A stretch of DNA of 64,000 nt from a bacterium. GTDB taxonomy: Bacteria; Hydrothermota; Tepidihabitantia; Tepidihabitantales; Tepidihabitantaceae. Below are positions 32,201 through 38,749 of this stretch, in pieces. The stretch lies in NCBI GenBank assembly GCA_035505375.1, contig DATJQV010000083.1, positions 52,435 through 116,434 of the forward strand, in the 5' to 3' direction. The translations under genes were made by a program, and so were the position numbers. Each line of letters starts with the position of its first letter. Within the stretch, counting starts at the first letter, position 1. Below the pieces are notes generated by a model that saw nothing but the letters and a program-made list of their open reading frames with translations, was not told where the DNA came from and searched no databases.

Positions 32201-33133
32201 TGGCATCGCACAGCGTACCGGACCCACTCGGGCACGAACGCATGGTATTGCGCCAATGAAGCGTCGCGGCTGTACAACAACAACATGGACGCTTGGCTGA
32301 CAACTGTCCCGTTCGCAGTTCCGCAGGGCTGCTCGCTCAGCTTCTGGCGCTGGTTCAGCACGCCGAACTACGGAGTCGACGGCATCCGCGTCATAGTGGT
32401 GCGCGGCGCGGTGGAAGAGACTCTTGATTTCATGGGAACCGGCGGTGCGCTCGGGGAAAGGCAAACCGCCAAGGACGCCAAGAACGCCAAGGGTGCGGAC
32501 GCGACCGGGGTGCCGGACATGAGTCGGGTCTTGGAGTGCGGGAGCGAAGCTCCCGCTTTTCCGGGCCGAAGCACGCCTCGGCCAGACGAAAGCGGCAGCC
32601 ATGCTGCCGCACTCCAAAGAAGCTCCGCTTCACGTAGGCGGTTCCAAGTCCGCACTGGATCACTAGACCACTTGATCACTGAATCACTCCTCAACGAAAG
32701 CAGTTGGGCCCAGGAGAAGTATGACCTGTCGTGGCTCGGGTTGGGTGAGACGATTCAGGTGAAGCTGGCTTTCGTGAGCGACCCGGACACGGTTGACGAG
32801 GGCTTCTACATTGACGATGTCCGCGTAACCGGCGGCGGCCCGCCCGCGGATGATCGTTCATCGTTTATCGTTCATCGTTCATCGTTCCGGGGGCTTGCAG
32901 TCTGGCCCAATCCGTTCCGTTCGGCTATGGAGATTCGCTACGGCGGCAGTGAGCTTCCACGCCTGAGCGTCTACGACGCGGCGGGCCGCATCGTGCGGCA
33001 ATTGCCCTCGACACGCAGCGCGACTTGGGACGGCCGTGATGAGCGCGGCCGCCGCTTGCCCGCAGGCGCATACTTCATCGAAGCCCGAACCGCGAGCGAA
33101 AGGCGAATCGCCAAGGTCCTGATGGCCTACTGA
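29300..33133 (+). CDS. Secreted gingipain-family (C25) cysteine protease with sorting module
   Basis: The 1277-residue protein has a signal peptide (MKMLRQALLLSATLAVSLAQ), a propeptide-like region, and the C25 catalytic domain (about 240-600): FEYVVVTGAGLDTVFQRLAD, KYVLLGGDVDVVPFR, catalytic His490 in NHDGHG and Cys526 in YSIGCWTTAFD. An Ig-like part, an MAM/immune-inhibitor-like domain (D-M-E-S-G-G-S-K-W-T) and a long C-terminal module (WPNPF...WDGRDERGRRLPAGAYF) follow. It degrades proteins outside the cell. Several repeat-derived inserts interrupt it in frame: two 40-bp palindromes (29460, 30510), GCCAAAA repeats (29715), GGTTGA repeats (29925) and an approximately 235-bp block (32455-32690). 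These fall between conserved segments, so the protease may still fold. Confidence 0.9.
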   Translation: MKMLRQALLLSATLAVSLAQAAVVARKLTFGPSRFHTEFAVGSLQFAGAAGAAWDTIRNAGHFGHVPRYELVLGDGMDVSDEPGAPQVPVEPVVIALEGHQQVASVTFEVGAWRAIGGQHLVLPCPKQQVLVAGTDLGVRSEAKSQKPKAKTVAATEPNAAIYQSENPYPTSVARWTGTSYRHDSTFVQVLVYPVRYRGAERRVEVCRKVEVKVEVEERAKAGVRCQMSDVRSAGAESGGRLADGGFEYVVVTGAGLDTVFQRLADWKTLKGVPAVVRTMDWVYAHYSGRDQAEQLRNYLKTLPDSGVKYVLLGGDVDVVPFRKAFAMHSNWGSMQREDSLPCDLYFAALQGSWDANNNNVFGEVDDSVDLHSDLSVGRAPVNDLAQAQTFVRKVMGYELGTAWDTIPNVGHLGHVPRVAGYQNKGLFFAMVLWQNPYTDQGVHKNMMEQQSFASGYSLTKLYQSQGNETRASVMQAMRENQNIMNHDGHGWYNVMECGGSANRMYTADADTITNSGLGVLYSIGCWTTAFDMTSIGEAFVTNPNGGTVATIGNSSYGWGSPGNPGFGYSDKFDNHFWHAVTSDGIYRIGDALAAAKEYYAPFSQDENVYRWHQYEINLMGDPEMPVWTALPETLAVSSPESIGMGGGRVPVTVMHGGNPVKGALVCLMKEDESYSRGLTDGAGQVWLDATPKTAGNFTLTVTAHNYLPVEQVIPCAVGPCVSFAGWVINDSLGNHDGIVNRSETILLPVWLRNSGQQASGPITMTLACDNPHVSIEDSTAETAPLAAGESVLVANAFRLTAAQNTGNGEALIFDLSVSDGGQSLMFHPVIVAGAAVLGLDRWWLTRPPLTPGHTGGVAVRIRNAGDGYGHRTWCRLSSLDTNVSVLVDSVNCGDVPPDSSGISKDSFTVRVAASCPAGHSAKMLLHLASDDFQGDDTLELLVGDYGFSDDMESGGSKWTHGGTGDLWHRTAYRTHSGTNAWYCANEASRLYNNNMDAWLTTVPFAVPQGCSLSFWRWFSTPNYGVDGIRVIVVRGAVEETLDFMGTGGALGERQTAKDAKNAKGADATGVPDMSRVLECGSEAPAFPGRSTPRPDESGSHAAALQRSSASRRRFQVRTGSLDHLITESLLNESSWAQEKYDLSWLGLGETIQVKLAFVSDPDTVDEGFYIDDVRVTGGGPPADDRSSFIVHRSSFRGLAVWPNPFRSAMEIRYGGSELPRLSVYDAAGRIVRQLPSTRSATWDGRDERGRRLPAGAYFIEARTASERRIAKVLMAY
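29460..29499 (+). repeat. In-frame palindromic element, copy 1
   Basis: GGGACACGATCCGAAATGCC followed by GGGCATTTCGGTCATGTCCC forms a near-perfect hairpin. It encodes W-D-T-I-R-N-A-G-H-F-G-H-V-P-R inside the protease. Confidence 0.8.
30510..30549 (+). repeat. In-frame palindromic element, copy 2
   Basis: GGGACACGATCCCAAATGTC followed by GGACATTTGGGTCATGTCCC encodes W-D-T-I-P-N-V-G-H-L-G-H-V-P-R in the same frame as copy 1. Differences from copy 1 fall in paired stem positions and keep the pairing. Confidence 0.8.
32455..32690 (+). repeat. Composite repeat block inside the C25 protease gene
   Basis: GCCAAGGACGCCAAGAACGC repeats are followed by an 87-bp unit bounded by TTGGAGTGCGG and CCGCACTCCAA (32531-32617) with inner hairpins GGGAGCGAAGCTCCC and GGCAGCCATGCTGCC. 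A CACTAGACCACTTGATCACT-type repeat follows (32655-32690). The frame stays open throughout. Confidence 0.75.
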
Positions 33134-33161
33134 CCCGAGTGGCAGACCCGAGCGTCAGAAC

Positions 33162-33191
33162 TTGACAGATGGCATGGGGGGGGGGTATAAT
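33162..33191 (+). promoter_or_regulatory. Promoter of the gene at 33348
   Basis: TTGACA (33162-33167), 18 bp including a G12 run, perfect TATAAT (33186-33191). Confidence 0.75.
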
Positions 33192-33347
33192 TCTGTCAAG
33201 GGCGCGACGATGGATGGTCGACTTCCGTGGCGGAGATTGCGTGGCCCCGACCGTTCTGCGTGGTGGTTTTCGCGGGTGGACCAAGGGCTTCCGTGGGTGC
33301 GGAAAGCCGACAAGCCGTTGACGTGCTCCAAAGACAAAGGGAGGACC
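33192..33347 (+). promoter_or_regulatory. Conserved 5' UTR, copy 1 (candidate structured RNA)
   Basis: The 150-nt leader shares spacing and sequence with the leader at 35630-35785: GGT-GACT-CC, GAGAT-GCGTGG-CC, and the identical TGGACCAAGGGCTTCCG (33277-33293). A variable middle lies between them. CTTCC (33222-33226) can pair with GGAAAG (33301-33306). Confidence 0.5.
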
Positions 33348-33995
33348 ATGAAAATGGTCACTAGGGTCGTGTTAGTGGTCGCGCTGGCCTGCTTTGCCGT
33401 GCCGGCATCTCTGATGGGGAGTGCCACGTACCTTTTCATCAGCGAGAATCCAGACTTCAGCGACGCGGTCGTGGACACGAGCCAGAATCCGGTCTGGAAG
33501 GCTGCGATTACCGAAATCGAGTCTGACTCAGAAGTCAGTGCGCCCGACGGTTATGAGCAGACCGACAGTGCCTACATTCACAGTCTGGGACTGCTCACCC
33601 CATCAGAAATCGATCTCCTGACGACCGACGTACACAGAGACTGGCATAGTGAGTGCTCGCGCAATCGAAAGTGGAATTCCCAGATCACGACGAGCTACAC
33701 GGGAAACAACAATCAATACAAGCTCGTGCAGGTCTTGTCCGGAACATATCGCTGCTATATTCCCGGTCCCGTCGCCGTTAGGTGTACAACGTGGAAAGCC
33801 TCTTGGGGGCAGGGAGGCCCAGGCTCGTATGTACCGGTCTGGTACCCGGACTGGGCTCACGGGTCGTGGTGGAAAGTGGAGTTGTCGAATTCGTGGCAGT
33901 ACGGGAACGGCTCCACTTTCGCCTGGATACAAAACGGACGTCATACGTGGGATAGCCCGGATACTCTGCGTACCTCAGTGGGTACACATTGGTAG
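33348..33995 (+). CDS. Small secreted protein of unknown function
   Basis: AGGGAGG lies 3 nt before ATG 33348. The 215-residue protein has a signal peptide (VVLVVALACFAVPASLMGSA). It shares the segment DSEVSAPDGYEQTDSAYIHS / LGLLTP with the protein at 35786 (DSLVSAPDGYTRVTLDELRA / MGLAAP). The second half is rich in Trp and Tyr (VPVWYPDWAHGSWWKVELSN) and has no sorting module. It may be a secreted binding protein. The long conserved leader suggests control at the RNA level. Confidence 0.75.
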   Translation: MKMVTRVVLVVALACFAVPASLMGSATYLFISENPDFSDAVVDTSQNPVWKAAITEIESDSEVSAPDGYEQTDSAYIHSLGLLTPSEIDLLTTDVHRDWHSECSRNRKWNSQITTSYTGNNNQYKLVQVLSGTYRCYIPGPVAVRCTTWKASWGQGGPGSYVPVWYPDWAHGSWWKVELSNSWQYGNGSTFAWIQNGRHTWDSPDTLRTSVGTHW

Positions 33996-34015
33996 CATCC
34001 GGCCTTTCGCTTACG

Positions 34016-35536
34016 ATGACAGAGTGGCACCGACGCGCAGAGGGGCTGCCTCGCAGCCGCCCCTCTACAAGGGCGGATCTCATAAGCCGCAATTCAGCGT
34101 TCGTTCTAGCAGTGCTGGTCGCATTTCTTCTGCCATCACACTCCCAAAGCTCCCCAATCATGTTCCAGCGTACCTACGGCGGCTCTGCCGATGACATATG
34201 CTCGCAAGCGGTGCAAACGGCCGATGGAGGCTACATCATGGTTGGGATGACGGAGTCGTTTGGCGCGGGCAACGACAAATGCTATGTTATCAAGACGGAT
34301 CCGCGCGGGGACACGCTGTGGACCAGGGTCTTCGGCGGCCCGTATCTCGACGACGGCAATTCGATTAGTCAGACGACCGACGGCGGATACATCATGGTGG
34401 GCGATACCGGCACCGGCATGGGCAGCAGCGACGTCTGGCTCATGAGGACCGACGCCAATGGCGGCATACTTTGGACTCGTGTCTACGCGGTCGGCTATGC
34501 GGCCTCGGTCGAGCAGACAGCCGATGGCGGCTATGTTGCGGCTGGACGCACCGCACCCTTCGGCACCAGTGGCGATGTCCTGCTGATCAAGACCGATGAC
34601 AAGGGCGAGACCCTCTGGACAAGGGCATACGGCGGAGGAGGCGACGACGACGGTAAGTGCGTTCAACAGACCACCGACGGTGGTTATGTCGTCGCCGGTA
34701 CGACGACGTCCTTCGGCGCGGGCGAGCATTGCGTCTGGCTCATCAAGACCGATTCCATGGGCGACACGCTGTGGACCCGAACCTTTGGCGAGGATTCGTT
34801 GGACTTTGGTGGCTCGGTTCAGCAGACTGACGACGGCGGCTATTTCCTGGCCGGCTACAAATGGCCTTGGTCGTCGGACTCGGCATCCTTCTACCTCGTA
34901 AAGACGAATTCTGTTGGTGATACGCTCTGGACAAAGACAATCGGTGGGCCGGGGGGCTTCGCGGAAGGCATGTGTGGTCGACGGGTAGAGGACGGCGGCT
35001 ACATCGTCGTTGGAGCCTGCGGAACCGGCCTTCCCGACGTTTATTTGGTAAGGACTGACGCCAATGGCGACACTCTCTGGACGAGGACCTTTGGCGGCCC
35101 CGACTTCGACGATGGTTATTCTGTTCAGCAGACTTCCGACCAAGGCTACATCATTGGCGGACAGACATACTCGCTCGGGGCCGGCCGCTCTGACTTCTAC
35201 CTCGTTAAGACCGATGAGAATGGGAACTTGGCGGTCGCTGAACCGAAGGCCAGCCCGCCTCTCAGGCCGGTCCTCTCCGTCACTTGCGAGCCGAACCCGT
35301 TCCGATCATCGACCGTGTTGCACTTGACCGCTGGACCACTTGACCACTCCGTCACTCAGCTCCGCGTCCACGACGTGCAGGGGCGACTGGTGCGAACGTT
35401 GACCGTGAATCGCAGCCCACAGGTGGTCTGGGATGGACGAGACAACTCCGGCAGGACGCTGCCGTCGGGGACTTATCTGGTTTGTTGCACCGTTGCCGGC
35501 AAGTCCGCCGCGGCGCGCGTCATTCTGCAACGCTGA
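34016..35536 (+). CDS. Secreted repeat protein (delta-60-like repeats) with sorting module
   Basis: The 506-residue protein has about eight repeats of 50 residues of the type QTADGGYIMVGMTESFGAGN, YVIKTDPRGDTLWTRVFGG. These are predicted beta strands that probably form a propeller. The C-terminus is the long sorting module (CEPNPFRSSTVLHL, LRVHDVQGRLVRTL, VVWDGRDNSGRTLPSGTYLV). Ahead of the hydrophobic signal (SAFVLAVLVAFLLPSHSQS) lies a palindrome-derived stretch (34039-34066) encoding GLPRSRPSTRA. The start at ATG 34016 therefore gives an unusually long N-region. An ATA near 34082 may be a mutated original start. Confidence 0.82.
   Translation: MTEWHRRAEGLPRSRPSTRADLISRNSAFVLAVLVAFLLPSHSQSSPIMFQRTYGGSADDICSQAVQTADGGYIMVGMTESFGAGNDKCYVIKTDPRGDTLWTRVFGGPYLDDGNSISQTTDGGYIMVGDTGTGMGSSDVWLMRTDANGGILWTRVYAVGYAASVEQTADGGYVAAGRTAPFGTSGDVLLIKTDDKGETLWTRAYGGGGDDDGKCVQQTTDGGYVVAGTTTSFGAGEHCVWLIKTDSMGDTLWTRTFGEDSLDFGGSVQQTDDGGYFLAGYKWPWSSDSASFYLVKTNSVGDTLWTKTIGGPGGFAEGMCGRRVEDGGYIVVGACGTGLPDVYLVRTDANGDTLWTRTFGGPDFDDGYSVQQTSDQGYIIGGQTYSLGAGRSDFYLVKTDENGNLAVAEPKASPPLRPVLSVTCEPNPFRSSTVLHLTAGPLDHSVTQLRVHDVQGRLVRTLTVNRSPQVVWDGRDNSGRTLPSGTYLVCCTVAGKSAAARVILQR
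34039..34066 (+). repeat. Palindrome in the N-terminal coding region
   Basis: AGAGGGGCTGC-CTC-GCAGCCGCCCCTCT, one unpaired base. It would form a hairpin just after the start codon. Confidence 0.65.
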
Positions 35537-35601
35537 CAGCCAAGACCTGCTAATCATGCCGAGTGCTGATTGCTTACGCAGGAATAACTTCCGCAGGAGC
35601 C
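35537..35601 (+). other. Short gap before the promoter at 35602
   Basis: No terminator or gene seen. Confidence 0.4.
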
Positions 35602-35629
35602 TTGACAAGACCCCCCTGGGGGGTAGAAT
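35602..35629 (+). promoter_or_regulatory. Promoter of the gene at 35786
   Basis: TTGACA (35602-35607), 16 bp containing CCCCCCTGGGGGG, TAGAAT (35624-35629). Confidence 0.75.
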
Positions 35630-35785
35630 GCTCGGGGCGCGGTAGTGGGAGGTAGACTCCCACTGCAGAGATGGCGTGGTCCAAACTCTCTCTGCGCTCC
35701 GACAGCAGGGCTGGACCAAGGGCTTCCGCGGGACAGGGAGCCACTAATCCACTGCCGCGCTCCACAGACGAATAGGGAGGAAGTC
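35630..35785 (+). promoter_or_regulatory. Conserved 5' UTR, copy 2 (candidate structured RNA)
   Basis: Matches the leader at 33192-33347. GAGAT (35668) and TGGACCAAGGGCTTCCG (35712-35728) are 44 nt apart in both. CTCCC (35657-35661) can pair with GGGAG (35736-35740), a paired change relative to copy 1. TGGTCC and GGACCA can also pair. Confidence 0.5.
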
Positions 35786-36400
35786 ATGCGAAGCATGACA
35801 TGGTTCGTGGCCGCAGCAGTGTTACTACTGCTGCTGGCGGGAAGCGTAACGCCGACTTTGGCAGAGACTTGGTATTACGCCCACAAGGGTGGCGAGTTGG
35901 TCGGTGCGCCACCCGGCTCGGCTTATTACCTGGGCGGGGTCATCGTGATTTCAGGGGGTGACTCCTTGGTTTCTGCGCCAGACGGATACACAAGGGTCAC
36001 GCTGGATGAGTTGCGCGCGATGGGCCTTGCTGCCCCTGTCGAGGACTCCGGATACGAAATAGATACAAGTCCGGGGGGGCCGGAGGATGGGGAAGAGTCG
36101 TGCTGGCAATACCCCGACTACTTTCAGACGATGTGGGATGGGGGCGAGCCCACGGTCTATGCATCTTCCGGCAGCACGAGGATAAGTCTCCCTGCTCAGG
36201 CGTCCGGTTCCGTGCCGGCGTCGCTGCGCATCTATGACGTGCAGGGACGGCTCGTGAGAACGCTCGGCGTGAGTCGTAAGTCACAAGCCATCTGGGACGG
36301 AAGAGACCGTGGAGGCAGATTGCTGCCGTCAGGGACGTATCTGGTTCGCTGCGACGCTGCGGGAACACACGCAACTACGCGTCTCATCTTGTCGCGGTAG
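35786..36400 (+). CDS. Small secreted protein with long sorting module
   Basis: GGGAGG (35775-35780) lies 5 nt before the ATG. The 204-residue protein has a signal peptide (VAAAVLLLLLAGSVTPTLAE) and a short unique domain (ETWYYAHKGGELVGAPPGSA, DSLVSAPDGYTRVTLDELRA) related to the protein at 33348. It then has the long sorting module (LRIYDVQGRLVRTLGVSRKS, IWDGRDRGGRLLPSGTYLVR). It seems to be a tagged version of the same family. Its function is unknown. Confidence 0.78.
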   Translation: MRSMTWFVAAAVLLLLLAGSVTPTLAETWYYAHKGGELVGAPPGSAYYLGGVIVISGGDSLVSAPDGYTRVTLDELRAMGLAAPVEDSGYEIDTSPGGPEDGEESCWQYPDYFQTMWDGGEPTVYASSGSTRISLPAQASGSVPASLRIYDVQGRLVRTLGVSRKSQAIWDGRDRGGRLLPSGTYLVRCDAAGTHATTRLILSR

Positions 36401-36414
36401 CGGTCGGATACGGT

Positions 36415-36495
36415 CGAAGTCAGAGTCTAGAAGCTAGAGTGCAGAAAACAGAGCCTTTGGTTGCTCTAGCTTCTCGCATCTAGACTCTAGCTGCT
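36415..36495 (+). repeat. Inverted CTAGA-type repeat
   Basis: GAGTCTAGAAGCTAGAGTGC faces GCTCTAGCTTCTCGCATCTA and GACTCTAGC. It forms a long hairpin between two surface-protein genes and could terminate transcription. Confidence 0.7.
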
Positions 36496-36528
36496 CACTT
36501 CGCTTGGTTCCTCGATGCAATCGTTCGC

Positions 36529-36557
36529 TTGACACGGGCGGATTTCAGCCCGATGAT
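36529..36557 (+). promoter_or_regulatory. Probable promoter close to the start at 36563
   Basis: TTGACA (36529-36534), 17 bp, GATGAT (36552-36557), then 5 nt to ATG 36563. The -10 box is weak. Confidence 0.45.
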
Positions 36558-36562
36558 AAGAT

Positions 36563-38749
36563 ATGAAACAGGCTATTAGAATTGTCCTTCTTTGCTCGGT
36601 ATCTCTTGTTTTCGCCAGCGGGCCGGGCGCGACGGTCAAGCCCGAGCCTGTCCACGCCGGTGCATGCACTCGTCTGGCGGTGCGCGGTCACCTGCCGCCG
36701 ACGCCGGCACCCACGACTAAACTCCAGCCGCTGCCTGCCGTTACGGGCTGGACGCTGGTCGATTCGATGGTTCTGCACGAGATGATTCCGGCCGGCGACC
36801 GGTTGGCGGTCGTGTTCGACAGTGCGACCGGGTCCCTGCGCGATACGCTCTTGCCTGACTTCCTGACCGACTCGTCCAAGATGGCAGTGGCGATCGCTCC
36901 GGACTGGCTCAAGGATGACCTGGCCGACAACCTGCGCCGGCTGGGCTCAACCCAGAACCGCATGGCCGCCGTTATCCTCAACTGCCCGGACAAGCGCTAC
37001 TACGATGAAATCTGCTTCGAGGTCGCGCACCTGTCACCGGTGACGCTGAACGCGGTTGACCCGCAGCTCCTGGTCGACAATGTGCAACAGATGTATGAAA
37101 TCGCCCCTTACCTGAACTACGTGCAGATTGTCGACTACGGCGACCCGATGCAGGGCGGTAACTACTATTCGACGACGAAGTACCGCGTGCGCGTGCAGAA
37201 TGAGACGACCTGGGTCGAGATTCCGCGCGACATCTACTATTGGTGGGTAATGATGCCCAAGGGCACGGACGAGCAGCCTTCGTACGTCGACGGCTACTTC
37301 TGGCGTCAGTACTTCTTCTTCTGCAATGATTCGGGATACCCGCTGCTGGAGTCCGCGCTGGCACCCACGACCATCCTCTGGGACGGACAGAAGCACTCGT
37401 GGGGCGGCGGGTTCGAGGATACGATGCAGGCCGTCGCGGTCGTCGGGCGCTGGGCCGCGCTGACCATGCCGAACGGAGCTTCCGGCGACCGGCCGATACA
37501 GCCGGTCACCATCGCCCACGAGCACAACGGGAACTGCGGTGAGATGCAGGACCTGGTGCAGGCGGCGGCACGCACCGCGCTCATTCCCTGCGGCGGCGTG
37601 AACGACATCAACGAGGACCACGTCTGGGACGAGATATGGTGGAACAACCTGTTCATACCGTACGCGAATGACCCGACCACCCACATCGCCGATTCGGGCT
37701 GCGCATACGAGAAGAAGTACGGCGGCAGTAAGAACTGCTCGGCAATCTGGGACTGGCGCAACGACGGCTGGCAGCGTGACCAAATCGGCACCTACAGCGA
37801 CGTCTGCACCCTGACGGTACAGGTCTATGATTTGACCATGAGGCCGGTGGATGGCGAGCTGGTCGAGCTCTCAAGCGAGGACTGGTACGGCGGCATGGCC
37901 ACCTGCTTCTACGGTGTCACTGACGCGAACGGCCGCTACACGACTCCGCTCGGCGACGCCCAGAACTACTACCTGACGCTCAGTGGTCCGCTCGACTACA
38001 TATCGGCCGGCAAGATAATCGACTCGGCTTCCGCGGCGCCGGGCAGCAGCTTCTTCTATTGCTGTACGCTCGCGGCCAGTCTGGACTCGCTGACTATCCT
38101 GCCGGACAGCGGCACGGCGCTCGACCAGTATCGAATTGACGTTAGTTACGCGGCCGGGCACGAGGCGCTCTACGGCCAGGACTGCTACAATTCCAACGGT
38201 TCGAATGTGTACGCCCTGACGAGCGCACCGGGGCGGGTCGACTTCTTCCTTACCGACCGCGACCAGTTCCAGCAATACCTCTCCGGCCAGCAGTTCCGCG
38301 CTTTCGTCAACGACGAGAACACGGCCGCGGCCAACCACAGCTTCGTCCTGACCAGTCTCGGTAATCATTACGCGGTCTTCTCCAACGAAGAACAGGAAGA
38401 CGTCACCGCCTTCACCGACGCAACGGTGCGGCTGTACAAGAGAAGCGCGGGAATCGCCGGGCCCGGTGCCGGCGCCGAGCAATGGGCGGCCGTCGGTCCG
38501 AGCCCGTTTCGGGGCAGACTGACGGTACAACTGGGCGCGCGCCGGCCGGCGGACCTGAGTGTCAGGCTGCTGGACCGTGCCGGAAGAGTTGTACGTGAGT
38601 TCGCCGTCCCGGGCAACGGACCGCAGCAGGTCGTCTGGGATGGAACTGACCGGCTCGGCAGAGGCGTGAGCCCGGGCGTGTACTTCTGTCAGGTCTCGGG
38701 CGGCGGCAAGAGCGTTACGAAGCCGGTCGTCTATCTGGGGGCAAGATGA
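36563..38749 (+). CDS. Secreted transglutaminase-like protein with sorting module
   Basis: The 728-residue protein has a signal peptide (IRIVLLCSVSLVFAS). Its core (about 300-380) fits the transglutaminase-like fold: Cys in HEHNGNCGEMQDLVQAAART, Gly-rich turn, and His in NEDHVWDEIWWNN; the Asp of the triad may be in the following strand. Members cross-link or hydrolyse peptides. A carboxypeptidase-regulatory-like Ig domain (VYDLTMRPVDGELVELSSED) and a long sorting module (V-R-L-L-D-R-A-G-R-V-V-R, VVWDGTDRLGRGVSPGVYFC) follow. The stop overlaps the next ATG by 4 bp, so the two genes are coupled. It probably acts on wall or surface peptides. Confidence 0.8.
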   Translation: MKQAIRIVLLCSVSLVFASGPGATVKPEPVHAGACTRLAVRGHLPPTPAPTTKLQPLPAVTGWTLVDSMVLHEMIPAGDRLAVVFDSATGSLRDTLLPDFLTDSSKMAVAIAPDWLKDDLADNLRRLGSTQNRMAAVILNCPDKRYYDEICFEVAHLSPVTLNAVDPQLLVDNVQQMYEIAPYLNYVQIVDYGDPMQGGNYYSTTKYRVRVQNETTWVEIPRDIYYWWVMMPKGTDEQPSYVDGYFWRQYFFFCNDSGYPLLESALAPTTILWDGQKHSWGGGFEDTMQAVAVVGRWAALTMPNGASGDRPIQPVTIAHEHNGNCGEMQDLVQAAARTALIPCGGVNDINEDHVWDEIWWNNLFIPYANDPTTHIADSGCAYEKKYGGSKNCSAIWDWRNDGWQRDQIGTYSDVCTLTVQVYDLTMRPVDGELVELSSEDWYGGMATCFYGVTDANGRYTTPLGDAQNYYLTLSGPLDYISAGKIIDSASAAPGSSFFYCCTLAASLDSLTILPDSGTALDQYRIDVSYAAGHEALYGQDCYNSNGSNVYALTSAPGRVDFFLTDRDQFQQYLSGQQFRAFVNDENTAAANHSFVLTSLGNHYAVFSNEEQEDVTAFTDATVRLYKRSAGIAGPGAGAEQWAAVGPSPFRGRLTVQLGARRPADLSVRLLDRAGRVVREFAVPGNGPQQVVWDGTDRLGRGVSPGVYFCQVSGGGKSVTKPVVYLGAR

